This document shows positions 21,090-28,609 of a stretch of 44,280 nt of DNA, piece by piece (within the stretch, counting starts at the first letter, position 1; each line of letters starts with the position of its first letter). This stretch comes from a virus. The position numbers and the translations under genes are program-made. The stretch covers positions 1 through 44,280 of the IMG/VR virus record IMGVR_UViG_3300041809_000597. One strand, written 5' to 3'. The notes beneath the pieces are model-generated. The model saw only the letters and a program-made list of their open reading frames with translations, did no database searches and was not told where the DNA came from.

Positions 21090-21324
21090 GCCCCGCGTGC
21101 TCTCGTGCTTGCGTGTGCTGCACGCGCTTACTTGGCGATTTGCTGACTAAATCTGTTATGGTCATTGACCAATCTTTTTCCCTGGCAATGTCGATTACCT
21201 TTTGCCAGTACAGGGGTGGGATACCGCGCGTTTTCCAGTGTCCGATGCAGATTACAGACACGCCGAATGCTTCCGCCGCATTTTTTGCTGGCCCGAATCT
21301 GTCAAGGAATTCGTGGTGATCCAT
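21073..21324 (-). CDS. Phage helix-turn-helix regulator (carph-isopro-like)
   Basis: 83 residues from ATG 21324; a TTG at 21342 is an alternative and neither has a good site. MDHHEFLDRFGPAKNAAEAF, then GVSVICIGHWKTRGIPPLYW, is the short helix-turn-helix of the kind annotated as carph-isopro or YdaS/Cro-like in prophages (residues 4-45). Divergent from the ERF operon with two operator-like palindromes between them, it is the best candidate for the element's early-gene repressor, binding ATCC-N5-GGAT. That pairing is inferred from position. Confidence 0.75.
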   Translation of the reverse strand: MDHHEFLDRFGPAKNAAEAFGVSVICIGHWKTRGIPPLYWQKVIDIAREKDWSMTITDLVSKSPSKRVQHTQAREHAGHGQIR

Positions 21325-21392
21325 GTAAAAAAATAGTTCCAAAAAGGATAAAAAGTCAAGTTATTTGCTATATGTCTTTCAAAATCTCGCCA

Positions 21393-21445
21393 ATCCAAAT
21401 TGGAACAGAATTTACTTTGACCAGGTATCCCAAACGGATTAGATT
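21393..21445 (+). promoter_or_regulatory. ERF-operon promoter with two operator palindromes
   Basis: TTGACC (21417-21422), 17 bases, TAGATT (21440-21445). The spacer contains ATCCCAAACGGAT (21427-21439) and a second element ATCCAAATTGGAA lies just upstream (21393-21405). The region divides the early operon from the divergent regulator gene, like a phage immunity switch. Confidence 0.7.
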
Positions 21446-21488
21446 TACCAAGTCTAAAAATTAAGAAAAATTTGGAGCGATGTTCGTT

Positions 21489-22253
21489 ATGAATGATATC
21501 GTCAGAACTGACACGCCCGAATCTGTGTCCCTGTTAAATATCATTGCCGAGGCTGCGCGCAATCCAGAAACCAACATAGCCAATCTGGAGGCGTTGTTAA
21601 AAATGCAGCGGGAGGTTTTGGCGGATCAGGCAAAGATTGCATTCACCCGCGCGCTATGGAGGCTGAAAAAAGACCTTCCCCACGTCAGCAAGGACGGCAC
21701 AATTGATCTGGGTGTGAAGGGAAAAATGAAGTTTGCCAGATGGGAAGATATGGCAAAAATCACTGAGCCTTTAATGGATCGCGAGGGGTTTACGCTCTCG
21801 TTTGATACTGAGGAACGCAACAGGGACGGCGGCGGCTCTGTCGTCATTGGCGAGCTGACACATGTTGACGGGCATAGTAAGAAGGCGCGGTTTAGCCTTC
21901 CGCTGGATACCGGCCCAGGAAGAAACAACCTCCAGGCGGCTGCTTCAACGCTCAGCTATGGGAAGCGGTACGTGGCTGAAATGCTGTTAAACATCGTGCG
22001 CAAGGGCGATGATGATGATGGGGTGGCGGGCGGAAAACGGTACATAACAACAGCAAAGAAAGAAGAAATAGTTAAGCTGTTGCAGGAAACGGATTCGGAT
22101 GTGACGGCATTTTTGCGTCATTTTGGCGTAGAGAGTGTCGATGAGATCGAGAGCAAAAACGAGGTCGTGGTTATCAATTCGCTTGTCTCCAAAAAACTAA
22201 AAATGGAAGCCAAGAAAAATGAAGGAAGTACAGGTACAACAGGGGTCGCCTGA
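21489..22253 (+). CDS. ERF-family single-strand annealing protein
   Basis: 254 residues. ATG 21489 is preferred over 21480 because GGAG is only two bases from the latter. Pattern of the ERF family: FTRALWRLKKDLPHVSKDGT near residue 50, FARWEDMAKITEPLMDREGF near 83, then GSVVIGELTHVDGHSKKARF and LQAAASTLSYGKRYVAEMLL (about 145-165), the family hallmark. ERF proteins coat and anneal single-stranded DNA in phage recombination. The acidic tail overlaps the exonuclease gene by 35 bases, an arrangement typical of a Red-like annealase/exonuclease pair. Confidence 0.9.
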   Translation: MNDIVRTDTPESVSLLNIIAEAARNPETNIANLEALLKMQREVLADQAKIAFTRALWRLKKDLPHVSKDGTIDLGVKGKMKFARWEDMAKITEPLMDREGFTLSFDTEERNRDGGGSVVIGELTHVDGHSKKARFSLPLDTGPGRNNLQAAASTLSYGKRYVAEMLLNIVRKGDDDDGVAGGKRYITTAKKEEIVKLLQETDSDVTAFLRHFGVESVDEIESKNEVVVINSLVSKKLKMEAKKNEGSTGTTGVA

Positions 22254-22896
22254 ATGGATCGCCGCGCGCCTTGGAATCCCAACAGCATCAAATTTCGATA
22301 AAATTTTAACACCTGGCGGAAAATTATCAGAGTCTGCGCGGAAATTCGCTTACTACCTGGCGGCGGAACACCTGTTAAATCGCCAACTGGATAGCCTGGA
22401 TTATCTCGAATGGGTGGCGCGCGGCAAAGAGCTGGAGCCGGATGCCGTCCAGAATTACGAATTTTTGCAGGATGTAAAAACGCGCAAGGTCGGGTTTATA
22501 ACCACAAATGATGGCCGCATAGGGGCCTCCCCGGATCGCCTTATCGTCGGCGCAAATGGTGGCCTGGAGATCAAATGCCCGTCGCCCCAGGTTCATGTCG
22601 GGTATATGATCGATGGGTTTGGAAAGGCATACAAGGTCCAAGTCCAGGGACAAATGTACGTGGCCGAACTAGATTTCGTGGATCGATATTCGTTCCATCC
22701 TGAAATGCCGCCGTTTCTGGAGCGAACGGTGCGGGATGAACCGTTCATAACCCAACTGGCAGATGCGCTGAACCAGTTTTCAGATGACCTGGCAGAGATC
22801 ATACGCAAGGCAAAGGCATCTGGGTTTTTTCAGGATCGTGTTGCCATGCTATCGGCGCATGACGATGCGTACCAACAAAATCTAGGGGATGAATGA
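22219..22896 (+). CDS. YqaJ-like 5'-3' exonuclease
   Basis: 225 residues. VQQGSPEWIAARLGIPTASN is the conserved start of the YqaJ/lambda-exonuclease family; ARGKELEPDAVQNYEF, then IGASPDRLIVGANGGLEIKC (about residues 96-115) supplies the D...E-x-K nuclease core, and VQVQGQMYVAELDFVDRYSF follows. It degrades double-stranded ends to make substrate for the annealing protein encoded just before it; the two overlap. Together with the RusA-like resolvase they form a complete recombination set. Confidence 0.9.
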   Translation: MKEVQVQQGSPEWIAARLGIPTASNFDKILTPGGKLSESARKFAYYLAAEHLLNRQLDSLDYLEWVARGKELEPDAVQNYEFLQDVKTRKVGFITTNDGRIGASPDRLIVGANGGLEIKCPSPQVHVGYMIDGFGKAYKVQVQGQMYVAELDFVDRYSFHPEMPPFLERTVRDEPFITQLADALNQFSDDLAEIIRKAKASGFFQDRVAMLSAHDDAYQQNLGDE

Positions 22897-22899
22897 ATA

Positions 22900-23244
22900 A
22901 TGCGAGACCTTCGGCAACTCGAAAAATACCGCACGATAGGCCAGCCAAATAGGCCAGAGGAAATGCAGTATGGCGGGGCTTTTCGGGTCGTCCACAAAGG
23001 AAACGTGCTCCGAATTATCGCGTCGAATGACGCTGGATGGGACCACGTATCGATTAGCCGAATGACAGCCTGCCCTAGCTGGGAAGATATGGAATTTGTG
23101 AAGCGTATGTTTTTCGAGGAGGGCGAGTTGTGTTGGCAATACCACGTCCCGGTGGGCGACCATATCAACATAAACCCCCATGTTCTGCACATATGGCGAA
23201 AACACGACTTTGAAATGCCGCTACCGCCGAGGTGGATGGTCTAA
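22900..23244 (+). CDS. DUF7694-like phage protein
   Basis: 114 residues beginning three bases after the exonuclease. AFRVVHKGNVLRIIASNDAG WDHVSISR and CPSWEDMEFVKRMFFEEGE, then an Asn-His rich HININPHVLHIWR, match a small protein that is common near phage recombination or early genes and is annotated as DUF7694 to my recollection. It ends LPPRWMV. Function unknown. Confidence 0.7.
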   Translation: MRDLRQLEKYRTIGQPNRPEEMQYGGAFRVVHKGNVLRIIASNDAGWDHVSISRMTACPSWEDMEFVKRMFFEEGELCWQYHVPVGDHININPHVLHIWRKHDFEMPLPPRWMV

Positions 23245-23435
23245 TGTCCGAACCCGTCACAGTTCTAGCAGAATGGATAAAGTCACACCCGAACGCACAT
23301 TCAAAACTCGAAATTGTGGGCGATCATGTAGTTTTGACTTTTGGGCCAAAATCCCGCGAGCTGCCTTTCCCGGCGTGGCTTTGGCTGATTCCGATGCTTT
23401 GGCCGGTGTTATTTTTTTTAAGTCCGCGCCGATAG
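23244..23435 (+). CDS. Small C-terminally anchored membrane protein
   Basis: 63 residues, ATG sharing a base with the previous stop. Soluble N-terminal 43 residues (MSEPVTVLAEWIKSHPNAHS), then one C-terminal membrane helix (FPAWLWLIPMLWPVLFFL) and a terminal basic SPRR. Function unknown. Confidence 0.6.
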   Translation: MSEPVTVLAEWIKSHPNAHSKLEIVGDHVVLTFGPKSRELPFPAWLWLIPMLWPVLFFLSPRR

Positions 23436-23450
23436 TTTGCCCTTGCGCGA

Positions 23451-23484
23451 CCATCGGAGTTAAATTATATAATAATTCCGATGG
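23451..23484 (+). promoter_or_regulatory. CCATCGGA dyad around a TATAAT box (site E)
   Basis: CCATCGGA (23451-23458) and TCCGATGG (23477-23484) enclose a perfect TATAAT (23468-23473); the -35 is weak (TTGCGC, 19 bases away). The right half-site merges with GGAGG, the ribosome-binding site of the gene at 23493, so the same sequence could also fold as an mRNA hairpin. Confidence 0.5.
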
Positions 23485-23492
23485 AGGTTTAT

Positions 23493-23723
23493 ATGCCCGA
23501 AGAACTGCCAGAAATGCGACCCGTTCAGAGTACAAATCTAGCTGCTATTGGATACGATCAAGAGGCGCAAAACCTCTATGTCCAGTGGCACGATGAAAGG
23601 GTCTCTGTGTATGAAGGGGTTCCGGCATTGATCGCCAGCAACCTGGAGAGCGCACATAGTGTCGGGCAGGCATTTAACCAGATCATCAGGGGAAAATATC
23701 AACATAGGTACATTGACCAATGA
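23493..23723 (+). CDS. KTSC-domain protein
   Basis: 76 residues; ATG 23493 has GGAGG five bases upstream. STNLAAIGYDQEAQNLYVQW, VSVYEGVPALIASNLESAHS and VGQAFNQIIRGKYQHRYI follow the KTSC domain from end to end: strand with a Ser, Y-x-G-V-P motif and the S-x-G..FN..I close. KTSC domains are short and common in phages and next to lysyl-tRNA-synthetase-like genes; their activity is not established. Overlaps the next gene by four bases. Confidence 0.85.
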   Translation: MPEELPEMRPVQSTNLAAIGYDQEAQNLYVQWHDERVSVYEGVPALIASNLESAHSVGQAFNQIIRGKYQHRYIDQ

Positions 23724-23920
23724 GAATTGAGAGTGTCGTTTGGAGTTTTGGACTTGTCAGTACCTACCTCGCGCTGGCCGCAAATTTTGGTTTGTTTCTG
23801 CATAACTCCCGGCGCAAACGTGAGTTAAATTTCATAATTGATGAGTTGCAAGAGGCAAAGCAGATTTATGATGCGGCCACAAGAGAACTTAAGGAATATT
23901 CCCATGTCCAGAATAAGTGA
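23720..23920 (+). CDS. Small membrane protein with coiled-coil tail
   Basis: 66 residues, ATGA-coupled to the KTSC gene. Residues 5-27 (SVVWSFGLVSTYLALAANFG) form a membrane helix, followed by Arg-Arg-Lys and a charged helical tail (IIDELQEAKQIYDAATREL). It resembles a generic single-pass phage membrane protein; spanin or holin identity cannot be shown. Confidence 0.65.
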   Translation: MRIESVVWSFGLVSTYLALAANFGLFLHNSRRKRELNFIIDELQEAKQIYDAATRELKEYSHVQNK

Positions 23921-24182
23921 TGTCGTAGCGAGGCACCTTCCGAAAAAGGTTAGGGATGGCCAAGTTGTTGCAAACAACGAGCGGGCCGAAAAGATTCTGG
24001 ATGAGTTGAAGGGCGAAGGATTTATCGTTTTTAGCCCAGAAATTCGCACGGTTGTTTCAAATGCGTTGAACATGCTGATTGATGCAGGGAGTTTGACGCC
24101 AGATGACCGTAGGAGGATTGCGCAATCTGCTATGTCCACTGTATGGGGTGGTTTCTTTCCTATAGAAGACGATGAGAAATGA
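23904..24182 (+). CDS. Hypothetical protein
   Basis: 92 residues; ATG 23904 follows AAGGA by eight bases and overlaps the previous gene. SRISDVVARHLPKKVRDGQV, then EKILDELKGEGFIVFSPEIR; alpha/beta character, ending in acidic residues. No family recognised. Confidence 0.65.
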   Translation: MSRISDVVARHLPKKVRDGQVVANNERAEKILDELKGEGFIVFSPEIRTVVSNALNMLIDAGSLTPDDRRRIAQSAMSTVWGGFFPIEDDEK

Positions 24183-24277
24183 TGTGGCCCATTCATTTAG
24201 CTATAGCATTTGCTATAGGTTTTTCGGTCGAAAGAATACAGTTTTTAGTTCTAAAGTATATAAGGGATAGATTTTGA
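24179..24277 (+). CDS. 32-residue membrane peptide
   Basis: MMWPIHLAIAFAIGFSVERI then QFLVLKYIRDRF. Its ATG overlaps the previous stop (ATGA) and its stop lies two bases before the resolvase start. One short membrane helix with a basic end. The DNA also contains CTATAGC-ATTT-GCTATAG followed by GTTTTTC, which might act as a weak terminator, so coding is likely but not certain. Confidence 0.5.
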   Translation: MMWPIHLAIAFAIGFSVERIQFLVLKYIRDRF

Positions 24278-24279
24278 CT

Positions 24280-24891
24280 ATGCGTGCTGCACTATACACC
24301 CGAGTTTCCACAAACGATCAGTCAACCGAAAGCCAGCGGCGTGAAATGATCGACTTGGCAATGCGTCGGAAATGGATTGTCGTTAAAGAGTTCACCGACC
24401 AAGGCATTTCAGGCGCGAAGGGCCGGGAGCAACGGCCAGGATTGGATGAAATGTTGAAGGCTTCAACGGGTGGGGAGTTTGATGTTATTATGGTTTGGGC
24501 CGTTGATCGGCTGGGCCGCTCTCTTGGCAATCTCATTCATACTTTGCAAGATTTGGATAAGGCTAAGGTTGGATTGTATATTCACCAACAGAACCTAGAC
24601 ACGACAACGCCAGCCGGTCGCGCCATGTTCCAGATGCTTGGCGTGTTTGCAGAGTTCGAGCGATCTCTAATTCAGACTCGCGTAAAATCCGGCATGGCTA
24701 AGATGAAGTCAGAGGGGCGTCGGCCAGGTCCGAAGGGAATTGAATACTCATCGCCGGACAAATACAATCTTGTTGTAAAAATGTTGAAAGATGGCATTCC
24801 GCCTTGGCGCGTTCACCAAGACACGGGCGCTGGTCATTCGACGGTTTTGAGAATTAGAGATGATATTAAGAAGGAAGCGGCTAATGGATAA
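24280..24891 (+). CDS. Serine recombinase, resolvase/invertase family
   Basis: 203 residues from ATG 24280. N-terminal catalytic domain: RAALYTRVSTNDQSTESQRR with the nucleophile Ser10 and Arg8; VWAVDRLGRSLGNLI (DRLGRS 76-81) supplies the other active-site arginines; AGRAMFQMLGVFAEFERSLI leads to the E helix. The C-terminal 45 residues (YNLVVKMLKDGIPPWRVHQD, TGAGHSTVLRIRDDI) are a helix-turn-helix. Length and layout match Tn3-type resolvases. On a phage-plasmid it would resolve multimers; invertase or transposon origin is the alternative. No accompanying res-like site was identified. Confidence 0.9.
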   Translation: MRAALYTRVSTNDQSTESQRREMIDLAMRRKWIVVKEFTDQGISGAKGREQRPGLDEMLKASTGGEFDVIMVWAVDRLGRSLGNLIHTLQDLDKAKVGLYIHQQNLDTTTPAGRAMFQMLGVFAEFERSLIQTRVKSGMAKMKSEGRRPGPKGIEYSSPDKYNLVVKMLKDGIPPWRVHQDTGAGHSTVLRIRDDIKKEAANG

Positions 24892-25135
24892 GAAAGTCCT
24901 TGAGGATCATTGGAATGAATTGTGTTTACATGCACTAGATGGTGACATGCCGCCAGGGTTAATCGCTCTTTTTAAGAGGGTCTATTACGCGGGTGCCGTG
25001 GTTACGTTCAACGGAATTGTTGAGCGGTCAAAAGATAAATCAAGTACGATAAAAGAAAGGGGTATTTCTGTAAGAAATTTACGGAAAGAAATTTCGGATT
25101 TTTGGTCAAAACACGAATTGAAATGTCAGGGGTAA
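24884..25135 (+). CDS. Hypothetical protein
   Basis: 83 residues, starting eight bases before the resolvase ends. MDKKVLEDHWNELCLHALDG, PPGLIALFKRVYYAGAVVTF, then a basic helical tail. No family recognised, although similar short proteins with ALxRVYYAGA are frequent in phages near late-gene borders. Confidence 0.65.
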   Translation: MDKKVLEDHWNELCLHALDGDMPPGLIALFKRVYYAGAVVTFNGIVERSKDKSSTIKERGISVRNLRKEISDFWSKHELKCQG

Positions 25136-25138
25136 GGT

Positions 25139-25495
25139 ATGCACATCCTAAAGGTATTTCTGCACGGCATAGGCGAAACGCTCATGGTGCGGTTTAAGGA
25201 AAAATCATCGGCTGATAAGGCAAGGTCAGAAATTGAGGGTATGTTATTCCAGGATAGCGGGAAAATACCTGGTCCGGTGCTGATCGAGGATGATTTTGGA
25301 CTATCGGTAAATATACCATACCATTCGATTATGCTGGTACAGCAAATTGATTTTGAAAAGGCTATAGAGGGGGATGCGCAGTGGCAATTTGTGCAGCAAA
25401 AGATAGGAACACGAACGCTGGATAGATTGAAGGCCAGCTCGCCGATCATAACCCCTCTTGAGGCTTCATTCCCGAACGGGAGTAGGAGGATGTAA
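25139..25495 (+). CDS. Hypothetical protein
   Basis: 118 residues, AGGGG six bases before ATG. VFLHGIGETLMVRFKEKSSA, DKARSEIEGML, then VLIEDDFGLSVNIPYHSIML. Alpha/beta, no known family; lies immediately before the packaging genes in the same operon. Confidence 0.65.
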   Translation: MHILKVFLHGIGETLMVRFKEKSSADKARSEIEGMLFQDSGKIPGPVLIEDDFGLSVNIPYHSIMLVQQIDFEKAIEGDAQWQFVQQKIGTRTLDRLKASSPIITPLEASFPNGSRRM

Positions 25496-25758
25496 TGGAT
25501 AAGGATGATAAGGTAGTTCCAATAAGCGAAAATACCTATCACGTTCCAGGGGTACAGGAGGAGGTTGTCGAGGCTATTGAGGATGTCCTGGCCCAAGCCA
25601 AACGTGGCGAAGTTACTGGCATCGTCATCAGCGCAGTGCGGGCGAACCATGAAATTTTATGCCATGTCGCGAAGGGGTCAGCGTCGTATTCATCCCTGGT
25701 GTCTGCCGTAGTCATGGGGCAATTTGATTTGTGCCACGTATGGTCAAGCCGTGAGTGA
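25495..25758 (+). CDS. Hypothetical protein
   Basis: 87 residues, GGAGG five bases before ATG, stop/start overlap with the previous gene. EEVVEAIEDVLAQAKRGEVT, GIVISAVRANHEILCHVAKG, SYSSLVSAVVMGQFDL. The LxxAxxGEVTGxxI pattern is one I have seen in many small phage proteins without assigned role. Confidence 0.65.
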   Translation: MDKDDKVVPISENTYHVPGVQEEVVEAIEDVLAQAKRGEVTGIVISAVRANHEILCHVAKGSASYSSLVSAVVMGQFDLCHVWSSRE

Positions 25759-26407
25759 TCTATACGATGCCCTAGGAATACCGAGGGATGCAGACAGGGA
25801 AACCGTAAGAAAGGCTTACCGGAAACAGGCAAAGAAAGCACACCCAGACGCGGGCGGAACAGTCGAGCATTTCGCGCTGGTCAAGGTAGCGCACGACACG
25901 CTGACCGATGACGAGCGGCGCGCACACTATGATAAAACGGGGCAATTTTCAGAGAAAGAACCGGATAACTCAAACTCCGAGGTCATGAATTTGATCTCTC
26001 GGAGCATAGACATGGCTTTGACCGCCGCGCACGAGAAGGGAACCCTTGACGTTGTGTTTTCGAGCGACTTGGTGGCTTTAATCAAATCCAAGGTGTCAGA
26101 CCTAGTAAAAAAAAGTCACTCTGACGAATCTGATATGTTAAAGGCGATAAAAATAAATCAGAGGTTGCTAAGTAGATTCCGCAGAAAGCATAAAGATGAC
26201 GGCCAGAATATGATGGATTTGCTGGTATCTGGCCGCATCAGAACGTTCCAAAATGGAATAGCCAACCAGCAAAAACAGCGGAAAATCGCAATGCGTGCGC
26301 TTGAGGTTCTGGGGGAATATGAGTTTGAAAAAGAGATATTGTCTCAGGATGATAGCCGCCAAGTTGGATTAAATATTTTAATGACGGCGATACAAAATAT
26401 GAGGTAA
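25751..26407 (+). CDS. J-domain protein before terminase
   Basis: 218 residues from GTG 25751, overlapping the previous gene by eight bases. Residues 2-62 are a complete J domain: LYDALGIPRDADRETVRKAY, HPD at 31-33 (KKAHPDAGG), and the closing TDDERRAHYDKTG. The J domain stimulates ATP hydrolysis by DnaK. The rest is helical and basic, with no zinc domain. It occupies the position normally taken by the small terminase subunit; the C-terminal region could play that role, with host DnaK recruited for packaging or assembly. That is inference. Confidence 0.85.
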   Translation: MSDLYDALGIPRDADRETVRKAYRKQAKKAHPDAGGTVEHFALVKVAHDTLTDDERRAHYDKTGQFSEKEPDNSNSEVMNLISRSIDMALTAAHEKGTLDVVFSSDLVALIKSKVSDLVKKSHSDESDMLKAIKINQRLLSRFRRKHKDDGQNMMDLLVSGRIRTFQNGIANQQKQRKIAMRALEVLGEYEFEKEILSQDDSRQVGLNILMTAIQNMR

Positions 26408-26417
26408 TCCCTCATGG

Positions 26418-28274
26418 ATGGAAAAGAAGTCGCGCAAGTGGCTACGGGCGTTTTCGCATTTTCTGGAAAACCTTAGAATTGATAGCAAGCACATTGCAGC
26501 CGAATCGGCGGAAGCCGGTATAAAGCTAGACTTGTGGGATTCGCAGCAACGGGTTCTCGATTGCCTTGGGAATGGCCTAGATGATGGAATCCACGTTTTC
26601 TATATCCTAAAATCTCGCCAGCTCGGCGTTTCCACGGTCACACTCGCAATCCTCCTTTTCTGGCTGGCCATACATCCCCGCATTTTCGGTGCTCTCGTTA
26701 TCGATAATGAAAAAAATAGCGAAAATTTCCGCAACATCCTTGTAAGATATATGGGGAGTTTTCCGGCCGGATTTTTTGGCAAGGCGTTCACGCTTGTTGC
26801 CAATAACTCGAAATTCCTAGAGTTCTCCAACGGCTCCCGCCTGGATTTCCTAGTTGCGGGTAAATCAAAAACGACATGGGGCGAATCTCGTGCCTACACA
26901 GTGGCGCTACTCTCTGAGGTATCAAAATACGGTCGAGCGGAAGGTCTAAATTCTTTCCTAGAAACCTTGTCTGAAACTAATCCAAACCGGCTCTATATGT
27001 TCGAGAGCACGGCGCATGGCCCGAACCATTGGAAAGCGATGTGGGAGGATGCCGGGATCGACGTTTACATGAAACGTCGAATTTTTGTCGGCTGGTGGTC
27101 TAGCGAGGTGAACACTATCGCAACGTCAGACCCGAGGTTTAAAATTTTTGGCGCTTCTGATCCAACGCCAGCGGAGAGGGAGAAAATACATGCCGTCAAA
27201 GAGGCATACGATTTTAAGGTTAATCGTAATCAGTTGGCCTGGTACAGATGGCGCGAGTCCAACAAGGCGACAACGCGGGAAATGCTGGATGAGTCCCAAC
27301 CTTGGACGGAAGACGATGCTTTTGTGCTCAGTGGCATGTCGTTCTTCCAGGTACGCAAGGTTACAGAGGACTTGGAGCGAGCGACAGAGGCAAACTCGCT
27401 ATGGTATCGCTATTATCTCGGCAATTCTTTCATGTCATCAAAATGCGAACAAATCCTAGATCAAAATCGCCGACCAGAGGTTGATCTGCGGGTTTGGGAG
27501 GAACCAGTACCGGGCGCGCGGTACGCCATCGGATTCGATCCGGCATATGGCAGAAATGACAATGCAGATAATAACGTTATCTGCGTTGGCAGGTGCTTCG
27601 CGGATAAATGGGTCCAGGTGGCAGAATACGCCAGCAACGCCCACACTGCCGGACAAGCGGCTTGGGTGATGGCCCACCTGGCGGGATGGTATCAGAACTG
27701 CATTGTAAACCTGGAGATCGGCGGGCCAGGCGACCAGGTTGTGATGGAACTGAACTCTGTACGACAACAGCTCCGATCAGAAGAATACCAAAAGGCGATG
27801 AATATAGCTCCAGGCGCGGTGAACTTCCTGGAAACAATGCGCTGGTATCTTTACCACCGACCCGATTCAATGGGCGCTGGATATGTCTATCACTGGCAAA
27901 CTACGGTAAGGACAAAGTTTCGGTTGATTGGCGGCTTTCGAGATAGCCACGTTACCGAACAAATACGGATAAATTCAGTTTTTTGCCTGCGCGAAATGTA
28001 CGATGTCACCCAGGAAGGCGCAGAGGTTAGCGCCCCATCAGGGTTGCACGACGACCGGGTATTTGCCGCCGCTTTGGCTGATGAGTGCTGGAAAAGCTGG
28101 ATTCGCCCGTCGATGATTGCCCAAGGTCTCACCTACGACCGGGTAATACTTTCCAATGAGGGCGTAAAATCGCGGGTATCGGATATCCTGAATGCCAGCG
28201 TGATTCGCGCTCTAAATGCACCGGAACAAGAACCGGCTGTAAATACCTTCCTACGAGAAAGAGGCTTATCCTAA
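26418..28274 (+). CDS. terL: Terminase large subunit
   Basis: 618 residues. N-terminal ATPase: Walker A-like KSRQLGVST (65-73), Walker B around ALLSEVSK (163-170), coupling motif ESTAHG (196-201). C-terminal RNaseH-like nuclease: IGFDPAYGRNDNADNN (first acidic residue D374), NLEIGG with E433, and HDDRVFA (544-546) as the last acidic cluster. It drives DNA into proheads and cuts the concatemer. GAGG lies rather far upstream (13 bases) of the chosen ATG. No separate small terminase was recognised. Confidence 0.95.
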   Translation: MEKKSRKWLRAFSHFLENLRIDSKHIAAESAEAGIKLDLWDSQQRVLDCLGNGLDDGIHVFYILKSRQLGVSTVTLAILLFWLAIHPRIFGALVIDNEKNSENFRNILVRYMGSFPAGFFGKAFTLVANNSKFLEFSNGSRLDFLVAGKSKTTWGESRAYTVALLSEVSKYGRAEGLNSFLETLSETNPNRLYMFESTAHGPNHWKAMWEDAGIDVYMKRRIFVGWWSSEVNTIATSDPRFKIFGASDPTPAEREKIHAVKEAYDFKVNRNQLAWYRWRESNKATTREMLDESQPWTEDDAFVLSGMSFFQVRKVTEDLERATEANSLWYRYYLGNSFMSSKCEQILDQNRRPEVDLRVWEEPVPGARYAIGFDPAYGRNDNADNNVICVGRCFADKWVQVAEYASNAHTAGQAAWVMAHLAGWYQNCIVNLEIGGPGDQVVMELNSVRQQLRSEEYQKAMNIAPGAVNFLETMRWYLYHRPDSMGAGYVYHWQTTVRTKFRLIGGFRDSHVTEQIRINSVFCLREMYDVTQEGAEVSAPSGLHDDRVFAAALADECWKSWIRPSMIAQGLTYDRVILSNEGVKSRVSDILNASVIRALNAPEQEPAVNTFLRERGLS

Positions 28275-28291
28275 TAAAAAGGGAACAAAAA

Positions 28292-28603
28292 ATGCCTAAA
28301 CCATTGACCATTCTACCTGAGAAAGACCCGCCAGAGGCGCTTATTCTTCCCGTAAGGGAGTCTTACGACTACCAGTTTTTGAACCCATATGACGCTGATA
28401 CGAAAAAATACCCGTATGATGGAAAAGTTGTAATATTATCGGACGATGATAAATCGCCAGGCATTGCGGCAGTATGGCGCGTTTCCAGGAAGCTAAATGG
28501 ATGGCGGTGGAAAAGCTATGGCCAGTGGGTAACGCCATTGACGAATACCAAAATCGTATTTGATCCTGTATATTGGCGTAAATTTACCGGCTATTCGGAA
28601 TAA
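28292..28603 (+). CDS. Hypothetical protein
   Basis: 103 residues, AAGGGA before ATG. Polar, with VVILSDDDKSPGIAAVWRVS and LNGWRWKSYGQWVTPLTNTK, suggesting a small beta-rich fold. Lies between terminase and portal; a structural or packaging accessory is possible. No family recognised. Confidence 0.65.
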   Translation: MPKPLTILPEKDPPEALILPVRESYDYQFLNPYDADTKKYPYDGKVVILSDDDKSPGIAAVWRVSRKLNGWRWKSYGQWVTPLTNTKIVFDPVYWRKFTGYSE

Positions 28604-28609
28604 TCCAAC

